The notes under the pieces were generated by a model that searched no databases, was not told the origin of the DNA, and worked only from the letters and a program-made list of their open reading frames with translations. Of a stretch of 6,508 nucleotides of DNA, positions 1 through 6,394 are shown in pieces. The translations under genes and the position numbers were made by a program. The stretch is from an uncultured Nitrospirota bacterium (lineage in GTDB: Bacteria; Nitrospinota; Nitrospinia; SZUA-224). The stretch lies in contig CAJVYE010000061.1 of NCBI GenBank assembly GCA_913009285.1, positions 1 through 6,508 on the forward strand, given 5' to 3'. Every line of letters starts with the position of its first letter. Positions within the stretch are counted from its first letter, which is position 1.

Positions 1-426
1 GATACCATGTGGCATAGCACTGAGACCATGGCCAAATCTATTATCAATGGGCTGCTTCTGGAAGGGGTGAGTGTACAGATGCTGGACCTTAAGGTTAATC
101 ACCGTAGCGATATCATAACTGATCTCCTTGATACCAAGGCAGTGATCTTTGGGTCACCTACGCTCAATAACGGAATGCTTCCGCGCATGGCAGATATGCT
201 GACCTATGTGAAGGGGTTACGTCCCAGCAACAAGATCGGAGCAGCATTCGGTTCTTACGGCTGGAGTGGTGAGGCGGTCAAATTAATCAACCAGGCCATG
301 GAGGAGATGAAGATCAAGATTATTGATCCTGGCGTCAGGCTCGAGTATGTCCCGACCCATGACGATCTCAAACAGTGTGTGGCATTGGGTCGCAAGATCG
401 GCAAAGAAATAAAAAAGGATGACTGA
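1..426 (+). CDS. A-type flavoprotein (FprA/Roo family), C-terminal flavodoxin domain, 5' partial
   Basis: The reading frame is open from base 1 (Asp-Thr precede the first Met at base 7), so this is the tail of a longer gene cut by the window edge. Full-length family members have about 400 residues: a metallo-beta-lactamase-like di-iron domain followed by this flavodoxin domain. They reduce O2 to water or NO to N2O in the cytoplasm, taking electrons from rubredoxin or another donor. What is visible is the FMN phosphate loop DTMWHSTE, the second FMN loop GSPTLNNGMLPRM and the third loop FGSYGWSGEA, all characteristic of A-type flavoproteins rather than free flavodoxins. The di-iron domain lies outside the window, so catalytic competence cannot be checked. 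The stop codon overlaps the start of the next gene, which suggests translational coupling. Its five arginines are four CGN and one AGG. Confidence 0.88.
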   Translation, partial: DTMWHSTETMAKSIINGLLLEGVSVQMLDLKVNHRSDIITDLLDTKAVIFGSPTLNNGMLPRMADMLTYVKGLRPSNKIGAAFGSYGWSGEAVKLINQAMEEMKIKIIDPGVRLEYVPTHDDLKQCVALGRKIGKEIKKDD

Positions 427-1102
427 CTATAAAAATCTCAAGAGCACAGTCTTCGAATTATTGAAATCAAATGATTTGGACCGGGGATTAGATGAATTAT
501 GCCGATTCCCTGCCCACAAGATCATCAAGCCTATTTTCTCCTTACTTTGTAACAATGATCAGGAAATAAAATCGCGGGCTGTAACGGCAATGGGCGTGGT
601 AGTGGCGAATCTTGCTGAAAAGGATATAGATTCAGCCCGCCAGATAATGCGTCGTTTGATGTGGAGTTTAAATGAAGAGTCTGGAGGAATTGGCTGGGGT
701 GCCCCAGAGGCCATGGGTGAAATCATGGCCTGTCACGAGGACCTGGCAAAGGAATATGCCCATATCCTAACATCTTATATCAAACAGGACGAAAATTTCC
801 TGGAATATGAATTATTGCAACGCGGTGTGGTGTGGGGGCTTGGAAGACTGGCCCAGGTCAGGCCGCACCTGGTGCAAGATGCTATCAATTATCTTTATCC
901 GTATCTGGAATCCAGAGATAACACGGTCAGAGGTATAGCTGCATGGACCATGGGCGTGTTTGGAGCTAAGGAGGCGTGTTTACAACTTGAAATTCTTTTA
1001 GGTGATAATGCCGAGGTCCAGTTGTATCTGAACCGCAAGCTGGTCGTATACCGTGTTAAGGATTTGGCAGAGGAGGCGTTGGCAGCTATTAAACCCAAAT
1101 AA
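419..1102 (+). CDS. HEAT-repeat-like helical protein (possibly the DVU0298 family)
   Basis: This is a 227-residue protein with no signal peptide or membrane segment, so probably cytoplasmic. The sequence is almost wholly helical. It has repeated amphipathic helix pairs typical of HEAT/PBS-lyase-like repeats, for example around residues 35-65 (KIIKPIFSLL, then IKSRAVTAMGVVVANLAE) and 135-195 (a RGVVWGLGRLAQ helix, then VRGIAAWTMGVFGAKEA). A Gly/Trp-rich segment, GGIGWGAPEAMGEI, sits in the middle. From memory it resembles a conserved family of sulfate reducers named after DVU0298, but I cannot confirm this without a search. HEAT proteins are usually binding scaffolds; no catalytic motif is seen and the function is unknown. 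The start overlaps the flavoprotein gene by 8 bases. An AAGG sits directly against the ATG, too close for a normal ribosome site, so coupled translation is likely. The next gene starts 19 bases downstream. Confidence 0.8.
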   Translation: MTDYKNLKSTVFELLKSNDLDRGLDELCRFPAHKIIKPIFSLLCNNDQEIKSRAVTAMGVVVANLAEKDIDSARQIMRRLMWSLNEESGGIGWGAPEAMGEIMACHEDLAKEYAHILTSYIKQDENFLEYELLQRGVVWGLGRLAQVRPHLVQDAINYLYPYLESRDNTVRGIAAWTMGVFGAKEACLQLEILLGDNAEVQLYLNRKLVVYRVKDLAEEALAAIKPK

Positions 1103-1110
1103 TGCAATTG

Positions 1111-1116
1111 AAGGAG
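1111..1116 (+). promoter_or_regulatory. Ribosome binding site that fixes the start of the ferredoxin-like gene
   Basis: AAGGAG lies 5 bases before the ATG at 1122. The frame is open upstream to another ATG at 1053, but that start would overlap the HEAT-repeat gene by 50 bases and add 23 Arg/Trp-rich residues in front of the ferredoxin fold. The site at 1111 supports the shorter protein. Confidence 0.8.
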
Positions 1117-1121
1117 CAAAG

Positions 1122-1904
1122 ATGTTAACACGGAAGATAATTAAGATCGACGAAGAAAAATGCGATGGATGCGGCCTGTGTGTCCCTGCCTGTGCAGAAG
1201 GGGCAATCCAGATCATTGACGGCAAGGCTCGACTGGTAAGTGAGGTGTACTGTGATGGCCTGGGTGCCTGTCTCGGCGAGTGTCCTCAAGATGCCATTAT
1301 TATCGAGGAGCGTGAGGCAGAGATGTTTGATCCAGAGGCTGTCCAGCGTCATCTGTCAGATCGCACTATAGGCCATAGAATGGAGGAGGCTCAACCTCCA
1401 ACTGAATCCGATTCACTTGCCTGTAAGTGTCCAGGGACTATCTCTCAGATGCTTCATCCAGACAGGGCCGCGGCACCCTCAGACACTGATGCTGCAAAGA
1501 CAGAGAAAGAGGCGATGACCTCGCTCCTTGGCAACTGGCCAGTACAGATCCATCTGGTCCCTGTACGTGCCCCTTACTTCCAGGGGGCCAGGCTCCTTAT
1601 CGCTGCAGACTGCGTACCTTTCGCCTTTGCCGACTTTCACCGGCGATTCCTCGACGGACGGACACTTCTGATAGGCTGCCCCAAGCTTGATGATGTAGAT
1701 CTATATCGTAGCAAGTTGGCACAAATATTCCTCGAAAACGACATTCAGACCGTGGATGTGGTGTACATGGAGGTTCCCTGCTGCTTCGGCCTGGTACATC
1801 TTGTACGCCAGGCGCTTGATGAGTCGAGAAGGAAGATCTCTGTCACGTTTATTAAGGTCGGCATTCGCGGTGATATTTGCGAAATAGCCAATTTGCAGGA
1901 TTAA
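1122..1904 (+). CDS. Ferredoxin-type 4Fe-4S protein with large Cys-containing C-terminal domain
   Basis: This 260-residue protein starts MLTRKIIKIDEEKCDGCG after a good ribosome site. Residues 1-65 form a bacterial two-cluster ferredoxin domain. The first motif is complete (Cys14, 17, 20, 24). The second has Cys44, Cys50 and Cys54-Pro but Leu47 where the second cysteine is expected, so this site may hold a 3Fe-4S cluster or an unusual 4Fe-4S cluster. A variable, probably disordered segment carries a Cys-Lys-Cys-Pro pair (101, 103). Residues about 135-260 form a conserved domain with PYFQGARLLIAADCVPFAF, IGCPKLDD and EVPCCFGL motifs, giving cysteines 164, 186, 220 and 221. I recall similar proteins annotated only as 4Fe-4S or ATP-binding proteins in sulfate reducers. 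No Walker motif is visible here, so I would not call it an ATPase. Its place behind the flavoprotein suggests an electron-transfer role, which is inference. Arginine codons are 12 CGN and 5 AGR. Confidence 0.85.
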   Translation: MLTRKIIKIDEEKCDGCGLCVPACAEGAIQIIDGKARLVSEVYCDGLGACLGECPQDAIIIEEREAEMFDPEAVQRHLSDRTIGHRMEEAQPPTESDSLACKCPGTISQMLHPDRAAAPSDTDAAKTEKEAMTSLLGNWPVQIHLVPVRAPYFQGARLLIAADCVPFAFADFHRRFLDGRTLLIGCPKLDDVDLYRSKLAQIFLENDIQTVDVVYMEVPCCFGLVHLVRQALDESRRKISVTFIKVGIRGDICEIANLQD

Positions 1905-1931
1905 TATTGATAGGGGGCCAGATAAAAATAA

Positions 1932-3155
1932 CTATTCCGGGATAATCTTTACAAATCTTTTCTTTCCTATCTTAATAAGATATTCCTTATTGGCACCCAA
2001 CTCCATATTAATATCAATCACCTTATCTCCATCCACACTTAAAGCACCTTGCCTGATAAGACGTCTTGCCTCTGAAGTGCTATTTATCATACCAGAGGCC
2101 ACAATAATATGCGGTAACCACATCTTATCCTTATCCCATTTTAACCTAAACTCTGGAATCTTGTCAGGTAGCCCTTTGTCTCTGAAGACATTTTCAAATT
2201 CCTTCTGAGCATAGTTTGCAGCTTCCTTGTTATGAAATCTTTCAACAATCTCACAGGCCAGTCTCTTCTTTATATCCATTGGGTGTAAAGACCCATCTTT
2301 AATACCATTCTTCAGATCTGCTAATTTATTGAGCGTTATATCACTAAGGAGTTCATAGTATTTCATCATCAATTCATCGGACAGAGACATTATCTTTCCA
2401 AATATCTCTCCCGGAGATTCATCTATACCTATATAATTTCCCAGGCTCTTGCTCATCTTTTGAATCCCATTTGTCCCCTCTAGAATTGGCACTGTAATTA
2501 TGACTTGGGGCTCCTGTCCATAATCTCTTTGTAGTTCCCTTCCAACCAGGAGATTAAATTTCTGATCTGTCCCTCCTAATTCTATATCTGCTTTTAGCAT
2601 TACAGAATCATAACCCTGAATCAGTGGATAGAGAAACTCATGGATACTAATAGGCTGTTGATTGCTATATCTTTTATCAAAATCATCCCTTTCCAGCATC
2701 CTTGCTACAGTATAGCGACTACTTAATTCTATCAGTGAGCTAGCAGACATTTTATCCATCCATGTGCTGTTGAAAACGATCTTTGTCTTGTCTGGATCCA
2801 GCATCTTGTATATCTGATCTCTATATGTCCTGGCATTGACCAAAATTTCATCTTTTGATAAAGGTCTTCTTATTTCAGACCTCCCGCTAGGGTCACCGAT
2901 CATAGCAGTGAAGTCTCCTACAAGGAATATCACTTCATGTCCCAGGTCCTGGAAATGCCTCATCTTCTGGATAAGTACTGTATGGCCAAGATGTATGTCT
3001 GGTGCTGTTGGATCAAATCCAGCCTTAACCTTAAGGGGTATACCAGCAGAAGAAGATTTTTTTAGCTTTTCTATCAACTCCTCTTCTGATATGATCTCAA
3101 CCGTACCACGCTTCACTATTGTCAATTGTTCATTCAGATCCATCGCGAGTTCCAT
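1932..3155 (-). CDS. tyrS: Tyrosyl-tRNA synthetase (KMSKS type)
   Basis: This class I aminoacyl-tRNA synthetase charges tRNA-Tyr with tyrosine in the cytoplasm using ATP. In the 407-residue protein the HIGH signature appears as HLGH at residues 55-58, within [12 protein letters not shown]. The tyrosine-site region includes [11 protein letters not shown], and the KMSKS loop is a perfect KMSKSLGNY at residues 233-241. This places it in the TyrZ-like branch rather than the KFGKT branch. Residues from about 342 to the end form an S4 RNA-binding domain ([16 protein letters not shown]). Length is normal and the gene is intact, ending in TAG. The start is uncertain: the first ATG (3155) has no ribosome site, while the ATG at 3143 (MDLNEQL) has a weak GGA upstream and matches the usual family start better. 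No T-box leader sequence is seen upstream. Arginines are 18 AGR and 3 CGN, unlike the genes to its left. Confidence 0.96.
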   Translation of the reverse strand: MELAMDLNEQLTIVKRGTVEIISEEELIEKLKKSSSAGIPLKVKAGFDPTAPDIHLGHTVLIQKMRHFQDLGHEVIFLVGDFTAMIGDPSGRSEIRRPLSKDEILVNARTYRDQIYKMLDPDKTKIVFNSTWMDKMSASSLIELSSRYTVARMLERDDFDKRYSNQQPISIHEFLYPLIQGYDSVMLKADIELGGTDQKFNLLVGRELQRDYGQEPQVIITVPILEGTNGIQKMSKSLGNYIGIDESPGEIFGKIMSLSDELMMKYYELLSDITLNKLADLKNGIKDGSLHPMDIKKRLACEIVERFHNKEAANYAQKEFENVFRDKGLPDKIPEFRLKWDKDKMWLPHIIVASGMINSTSEARRLIRQGALSVDGDKVIDINMELGANKEYLIKIGKKRFVKIIPE

Positions 3156-3412
3156 TGCAAATAAAAATGTTTAATTACCGCAAAAGCGCACAGACACAGA
3201 GAATAATATTGTTTACTCAGCGTCTCTGCAGTTAAAATAGTCTACTAAATGTGATAAGTTTACAGTATGAAATTAGCATAATTGTTAACAACTGGCAAGG
3301 GTGAAAAGAGTAATTGAAAAAGGAATTATATTTTGTTACCCTGTAAAAGTCTAAATTTGGTATATATTTTATATTATTTAAGGGTAAATAAGTTTAAAAG
3401 ATAGATTTTAAG
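3156..3412. other. Divergent intergenic region between tyrS and hbd
   Basis: These 257 AT-rich bases must hold the promoters of tyrS (leftward) and the hbd operon (rightward). On the + strand TTGAAA at 3314-3319 and TACCCT at 3337-3342, 17 bases apart, form a weak sigma-70-like pair. On the - strand TTGCCA, 17 bases, then TAATTT (3270-3298) is a similarly weak candidate. A perfect 10-base palindrome TTGTTAACAA at 3282-3291 overlaps the leftward candidate and could be an operator, but such words occur by chance in AT-rich DNA. No T-box, riboswitch or tRNA is recognisable. The tyrS-proximal part is occupied by an imperfect hairpin repeat. Confidence 0.4.
3188..3229. repeat. Degenerate inverted repeat, 14-position stem with 11 pairs
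   Basis: The left arm at 3188-3201 (GCACAGACACAGAG) pairs with 3216-3229 (CTCAGCGTCTCTGC) at 11 of 14 positions around a 14-base AT-rich loop. Weaker symmetry continues outward (TTAATTACCGC on the left, GCAGTTAAA on the right). The wording resembles the ubiquitous 'ACCGCAGAGACGCAGAG' type palindromes of environmental bacterial genomes, here decayed. It lies in the tyrS leader, so it could also affect the tyrS transcript. There is no T-tract after it in either direction, so it is not an obvious terminator. Confidence 0.5.
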
Positions 3413-4273
3413 ATGAAGATTAAAAGGATCGGAATAATCGGTGCTGGAACAATGGGGAATGGCATTGCCCAGGTCGCTATATCGGCTGGATTCGAGATAC
3501 TGCTCTATGATCTGAGTGATGATCTTATTAAAGGTGCTATATTGAAAATCGGAAAAGGTCTTGACAAGATGGTGGAAAAAGAGAGATTAACCTCTGCGGA
3601 GAAAGAGGAGGCATTGAAAAGGATCAAAGGGACAACCGAATTGAACAATATGGATAAGGCTGACTTCACTATCGAGGCAGTGGCAGAAGATATCTTAACC
3701 AAATTAGAGATATTTAATAAACTGGACACAATCTGTAAAAGAGGTGTTATACTGGCGACAAATACATCATCTATCTCGATCACAAAGATAGGAGCTGCTA
3801 CAAGGAGACCTGACAAGGTAATCGGGATGCACTTTATGAATCCAGTTCCCTTGATGAGTTTAGTAGAGATAATAAAGGGCTTGCAAACATCCAGAGGGGT
3901 TGTTAAAATTGTGATGAATCTTTCAGAGAAGATGGGCAAGATCCCGGTGGAGGTCAGGGATTCACCAGGATTTATCTCAAATAGGATACTAATGCCAATG
4001 ATCAATGAGGCGATCTTTGCCTTACAGGAAGGTGTAGCCTCAGCAGAGGTAATAGATAAGGTGATGAGGCTCGGGATGAACCACCCCATGGGGCCTTTAA
4101 CCCTTGCAGATTTCATAGGACTTGATACCTGTTTAGCAATAATGGATGTCCTATATAGAGATTTTGGAGATCCTAAATATCGTCCCTCCCCCCTCCTGAA
4201 ACAGATGGTCAATGCCGGATATCTCGGCAGGAAATCGGGGAAGGGATTTTATCCCTATTTAAAGGAGAAGTGA
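3413..4273 (+). CDS. hbd: 3-hydroxybutyryl-CoA dehydrogenase
   Basis: This 286-residue enzyme interconverts 3-hydroxyacyl-CoA and acetoacyl-CoA with NAD(P), acting in butyrate-type fermentation or beta-oxidation in the cytoplasm. The Rossmann dinucleotide loop is GAGTMG at residues 10-15. The active-site residues are all present: Ser119 in ATNTSSISI, His140 and Asn143 in [11 protein letters not shown], Glu152, and Asn190 in DSPGFISNR. The C-terminal helical domain carries the family's [18 protein letters not shown] and [11 protein letters not shown] motifs. It is the short stand-alone form, not fused to an enoyl-CoA hydratase. The start is secure because an in-frame stop lies 18 bases upstream (3395), though no clear ribosome site precedes it. 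No thiolase, crotonase or acyl-CoA dehydrogenase gene is next to it, so which pathway it serves is open. It is followed after one base by the envelope protein gene. Twelve of 13 arginines are AGA or AGG. Confidence 0.96.
   Translation: MKIKRIGIIGAGTMGNGIAQVAISAGFEILLYDLSDDLIKGAILKIGKGLDKMVEKERLTSAEKEEALKRIKGTTELNNMDKADFTIEAVAEDILTKLEIFNKLDTICKRGVILATNTSSISITKIGAATRRPDKVIGMHFMNPVPLMSLVEIIKGLQTSRGVVKIVMNLSEKMGKIPVEVRDSPGFISNRILMPMINEAIFALQEGVASAEVIDKVMRLGMNHPMGPLTLADFIGLDTCLAIMDVLYRDFGDPKYRPSPLLKQMVNAGYLGRKSGKGFYPYLKEK
4262..4267 (+). promoter_or_regulatory. Ribosome binding site for a TTG start codon
   Basis: AAGGAG inside the last codons of hbd lies 7 bases before a TTG at 4275. No ATG in this frame comes before the hydrophobic signal segment, so TTG is the most credible start. 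The result is a one-base gap between hbd and the next gene, consistent with coupled expression. Confidence 0.75.
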
Positions 4274-4274
4274 T

Positions 4275-6089
4275 TTGAGGAAGCATATTATTTTATTATT
4301 ATCACTGCTGCTTTTTTTCTTTTTTATATCAGTTGATGAGGTATCCTCTTTCTCTATAGGCCCTATAAAGGTGAATAGCAATTTCGGTGATAGTTTCGAC
4401 GCTGAATTCCTTATCGATACCGATGGATTGGAGGGTCTTGAGGTCTTTGTAGGAGATGAAAAGGATTATGCCATGTTGGGACTCGAGAGACCAGATGTGG
4501 TTGATGAGATCTATGTATCACTACCCCTCGGTCCTCTTAGGAAGGATGGGAAGCAGAGTGTTAGATTTGTATCTGATAAACCGGTATTTTATCCCTCCTT
4601 TGATCTTGTGATAAAGGCAAAATTAAAAGGAGGGGTAATTATAGAGAAATTTTTTCTGGCAGCCGACTTCCAGAAGAGTTTAGTACTGGGTATTCCACCT
4701 GCTCAAGAGAAGATTGAGGTTGCAAAGAAATTTAGTGAACCGTCTCTGAAGGAGAAGACAAGAGACAAGGAAGAGGAGGTTGAAGAAGAGATCCCCAAAG
4801 GTGAGGAGGTTCAGGAAGAGGAGAAAGAAGAAGTAAAAGAAGAAGTAATTGAAAAAAAGGAGGAAGGAGAAGAAAAAAGGGAAGCTGTAGTAGATGTAGA
4901 GGATACTGAATCAGAAGAATCAGAATCAAATGGTATGTATACTGTAATATGGGGGGATACACTTTACAAGATTGCCAGCAAGATAGATGCCTCAGGAAAT
5001 GCGGATCAAATGGTCGCTGCCTTATGGTATGTGAATAAGGACATCTTTACCCTATCGAATATGAATCGAATTGAGAAGGATGTCCATCTCAATTATTCCG
5101 GTGTTGAGAGGGTAGCAGCTACTATATCTCCTGCAGAGGCACGGAGGATTATAAGGAGACAGTGGTCAGAGTGGAAGAAGATAAAAGATATGGTGAGAAG
5201 TGCTGGAATAGAGGCGTGGCTGGGGGCGTTTACCAATGAAGTATCCCTTCCAGGAGAAGAATATTCTGATGATGAGGAGATTATACAGAGGCTTGTTCTG
5301 GAGTGGAAGGGTGCATGGGAGAGCCGAGATATAGATATATATATATCGTATTACTCTAAGAGGTTCAGATCAGAAAAAAGAATGGATTGGAAGGGATGGA
5401 AGAGGTACAGGAGAAATTTTAACGAAAGGCATAAGAACATTAATATATCAATAGATGGAATGCGAATCAGAAGGGAAAGGGATATGATAATCGCATCCTT
5501 TATCCAATATTTCTCATCCAGTATTATGACTAGTGTCGGTATGAAGTCGCTCTACTTTGTAAATGAGGGTGATGATTGGAAGATCATCAGAGAGATATGG
5601 GATAAAAGACTTCCAAAACAAAAGGAGAGATATCCTTATGTTGTTCATGTATCTTCCAACATAAAACCCGAGACTATTGTTAATGAAATCAACCACTGGC
5701 GTGAGAAGGGTTATTCTGCATATGCTGTACTATTTATTCTTCCTGAAAAAGGGGACTGGTATAAGGTCTTTGTAGAAAGATTCCCAACAAAACATGAGGC
5801 TGACGATTTTGCTAAAATGGTAAAAGCCAAGAAGATTACAGACTATGCCAAGACAATAAAGATGCCCTACGCCATCGAGGTGGGCTTGTACGAGTCGAAA
5901 AAACAGATTGGCGATGCAATAGAGAAGCTCAGGGCTAAAGCCTATTCCCCTTATATACTCGCTGTCGATATAGGTGGAAAATTTGTCTATAGGGTCCTTA
6001 TAGGGGCATATGCTACCCTCGAACAGACACAAGATATCTCTAAAAAGATGGAGCATGAGGGTATCAAACATACAATTGTTCAACCATGA
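4275..6089 (+). CDS. FimV-like/LysM/NTF2-like/tandem SPOR envelope protein
   Basis: This 604-residue protein starts at TTG. Residues 1-25 form a Sec signal peptide (MRKH, then a long Leu/Phe run); no lipobox cysteine is seen. Residues about 26-140 resemble the beta-rich N-terminal domain of FimV/HubP (FSIGPIKVNSNFGDSFDAEF, later VRFVSDKPVFYPSFDLVIKAKL). Residues about 150-219 are a Glu/Lys-rich linker. Residues 222-290 match the FimV-type LysM module (YTVIWGDTLYKIASK, then MVAALWYVNKDIF and MNRIEKDVHL), expected to contact peptidoglycan. Residues about 334-442 look like an NTF2-like domain of the Cds6/SnoaL type (EWKGAWESRDIDIYISYYS to GDDWKIIREIW). The C-terminus holds two SPOR-like repeats (about 452-527 and 529-604: YPYVVHV, then MPYAIEVGLYES), a fold that binds denuded glycan strands. 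FimV family proteins act in pole marking and type IV pili. A periplasmic role in pilus placement or cell-wall organisation is inferred. It shares an apparent operon with hbd without a functional link. Confidence 0.8.
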   Translation: MRKHIILLLSLLLFFFFISVDEVSSFSIGPIKVNSNFGDSFDAEFLIDTDGLEGLEVFVGDEKDYAMLGLERPDVVDEIYVSLPLGPLRKDGKQSVRFVSDKPVFYPSFDLVIKAKLKGGVIIEKFFLAADFQKSLVLGIPPAQEKIEVAKKFSEPSLKEKTRDKEEEVEEEIPKGEEVQEEEKEEVKEEVIEKKEEGEEKREAVVDVEDTESEESESNGMYTVIWGDTLYKIASKIDASGNADQMVAALWYVNKDIFTLSNMNRIEKDVHLNYSGVERVAATISPAEARRIIRRQWSEWKKIKDMVRSAGIEAWLGAFTNEVSLPGEEYSDDEEIIQRLVLEWKGAWESRDIDIYISYYSKRFRSEKRMDWKGWKRYRRNFNERHKNINISIDGMRIRRERDMIIASFIQYFSSSIMTSVGMKSLYFVNEGDDWKIIREIWDKRLPKQKERYPYVVHVSSNIKPETIVNEINHWREKGYSAYAVLFILPEKGDWYKVFVERFPTKHEADDFAKMVKAKKITDYAKTIKMPYAIEVGLYESKKQIGDAIEKLRAKAYSPYILAVDIGGKFVYRVLIGAYATLEQTQDISKKMEHEGIKHTIVQP

Positions 6090-6115
6090 GGGAAAATAAT
6101 AGAAATAAAACCCTC
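6088..6115 (+). terminator. Weak possible terminator hairpin after the envelope gene
   Basis: GAGGG (6088-6092, overlapping the stop codon) can pair with CCCTC (6111-6115) across an 18-base A-rich loop, followed by TTT and a few further T. The stem is only 5 pairs and the loop long, so this is a weak candidate. No better terminator is visible before the contig end. Confidence 0.3.
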
Positions 6116-6336
6116 TTTCGTGTTTAAGTTAAACTAACCAGAAATTAAAAACTGATAAAATTAAAAAATTAAAGATAAAAAATCAAAATGACAGATTAAA
6201 AGTCAAAAATGAATAAGGGACGAATGCTTACCTTTTTACAGATAAGAGATAACTTTTGCATTTTTATTTGTATTTTTGCATTTGTATTTTTGATATTTAA
6301 TTTATTTTTGAGTCGCTCAACTCTTTTATGAAAGAA
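6090..6336. repeat. AT-rich non-coding region with A-rich and T-rich repeat arms
   Basis: No gene is supported here. The left part (about 6145-6212) is A-rich with recurring TCAAAATGA-like words (TCAAAATGA at 6183, TCAAAAATGA at 6203). The right part (about 6253-6312) is T-rich with TTTTGCATTT at 6254 and again at 6274, 20 bases apart. In reverse complement the right arm (ATCAAAAATACAAATGCAAA) resembles the left arm, so the whole can be read as an imperfect inverted repeat around about 6225. Such A/T word repeats are common between genes of many environmental bacteria. Low complexity makes the pairing uncertain. The last genuine insert base is probably 6336. Confidence 0.45.
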
Positions 6337-6394
6337 AGATCGGAAGAGCGTCGTGTAGGGAAAGAGTGTAGATCTCGGTGGTCGCCGTATCATT
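6337..6394 (-). other. Illumina TruSeq universal (P5) adapter, assembly contamination
   Basis: These 58 bases match the reverse complement of the TruSeq universal adapter at every position. They begin AGATCGGAAGAGCGTCGTGT and end in GTATCATT, the complement of the P5 flow-cell end. On the - strand this yields the well-known spurious peptide MIRRPPRSTLFPYTTLFRS, the start of a false 65-codon reading frame (6196-6393). It is not biological: it marks read-through of a short library insert that was not trimmed before assembly. Confidence 0.98.

Noticed and set aside
1053..1121. Upstream extension of the ferredoxin-like gene to an earlier ATG
   Set aside because: It would overlap the HEAT-like gene by 50 bases and lies before the strong AAGGAG at 1111, which matches the start at 1122.
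1905..1931. Bidirectional terminator between the convergent redox operon and tyrS
   Set aside because: The 27-base gap and its flanks show no convincing stem; only isolated short complementary words are present.
3156..3412. T-box riboswitch in front of tyrS
   Set aside because: No T-box consensus, specifier-type stem or terminator/antiterminator pair was found on the - strand leader.
3505..4212. 235-codon reading frame antisense to hbd
   Set aside because: It lies entirely inside a fully motif-supported dehydrogenase gene, has no recognisable domain or ribosome site, and is a frame shadow.
4732..4962. Leu/Pro-rich reading frame antisense to the acidic linker
   Set aside because: It is the complement of GA-rich codons for the Glu/Lys linker; the Leu richness is a by-product of that composition.
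5335..5346. Six AT dinucleotide repeats inside the envelope gene
   Set aside because: The tract is short, encodes a plausible Ile-Asp-Ile-Tyr-Ile strand of the NTF2-like domain and keeps the frame; there is no evidence for phase variation.
6196..6393. 65-codon reading frame on the - strand
   Set aside because: Its first 19 residues are translated from the P5 adapter and the rest from AT-rich intergenic DNA; it is an artefact.
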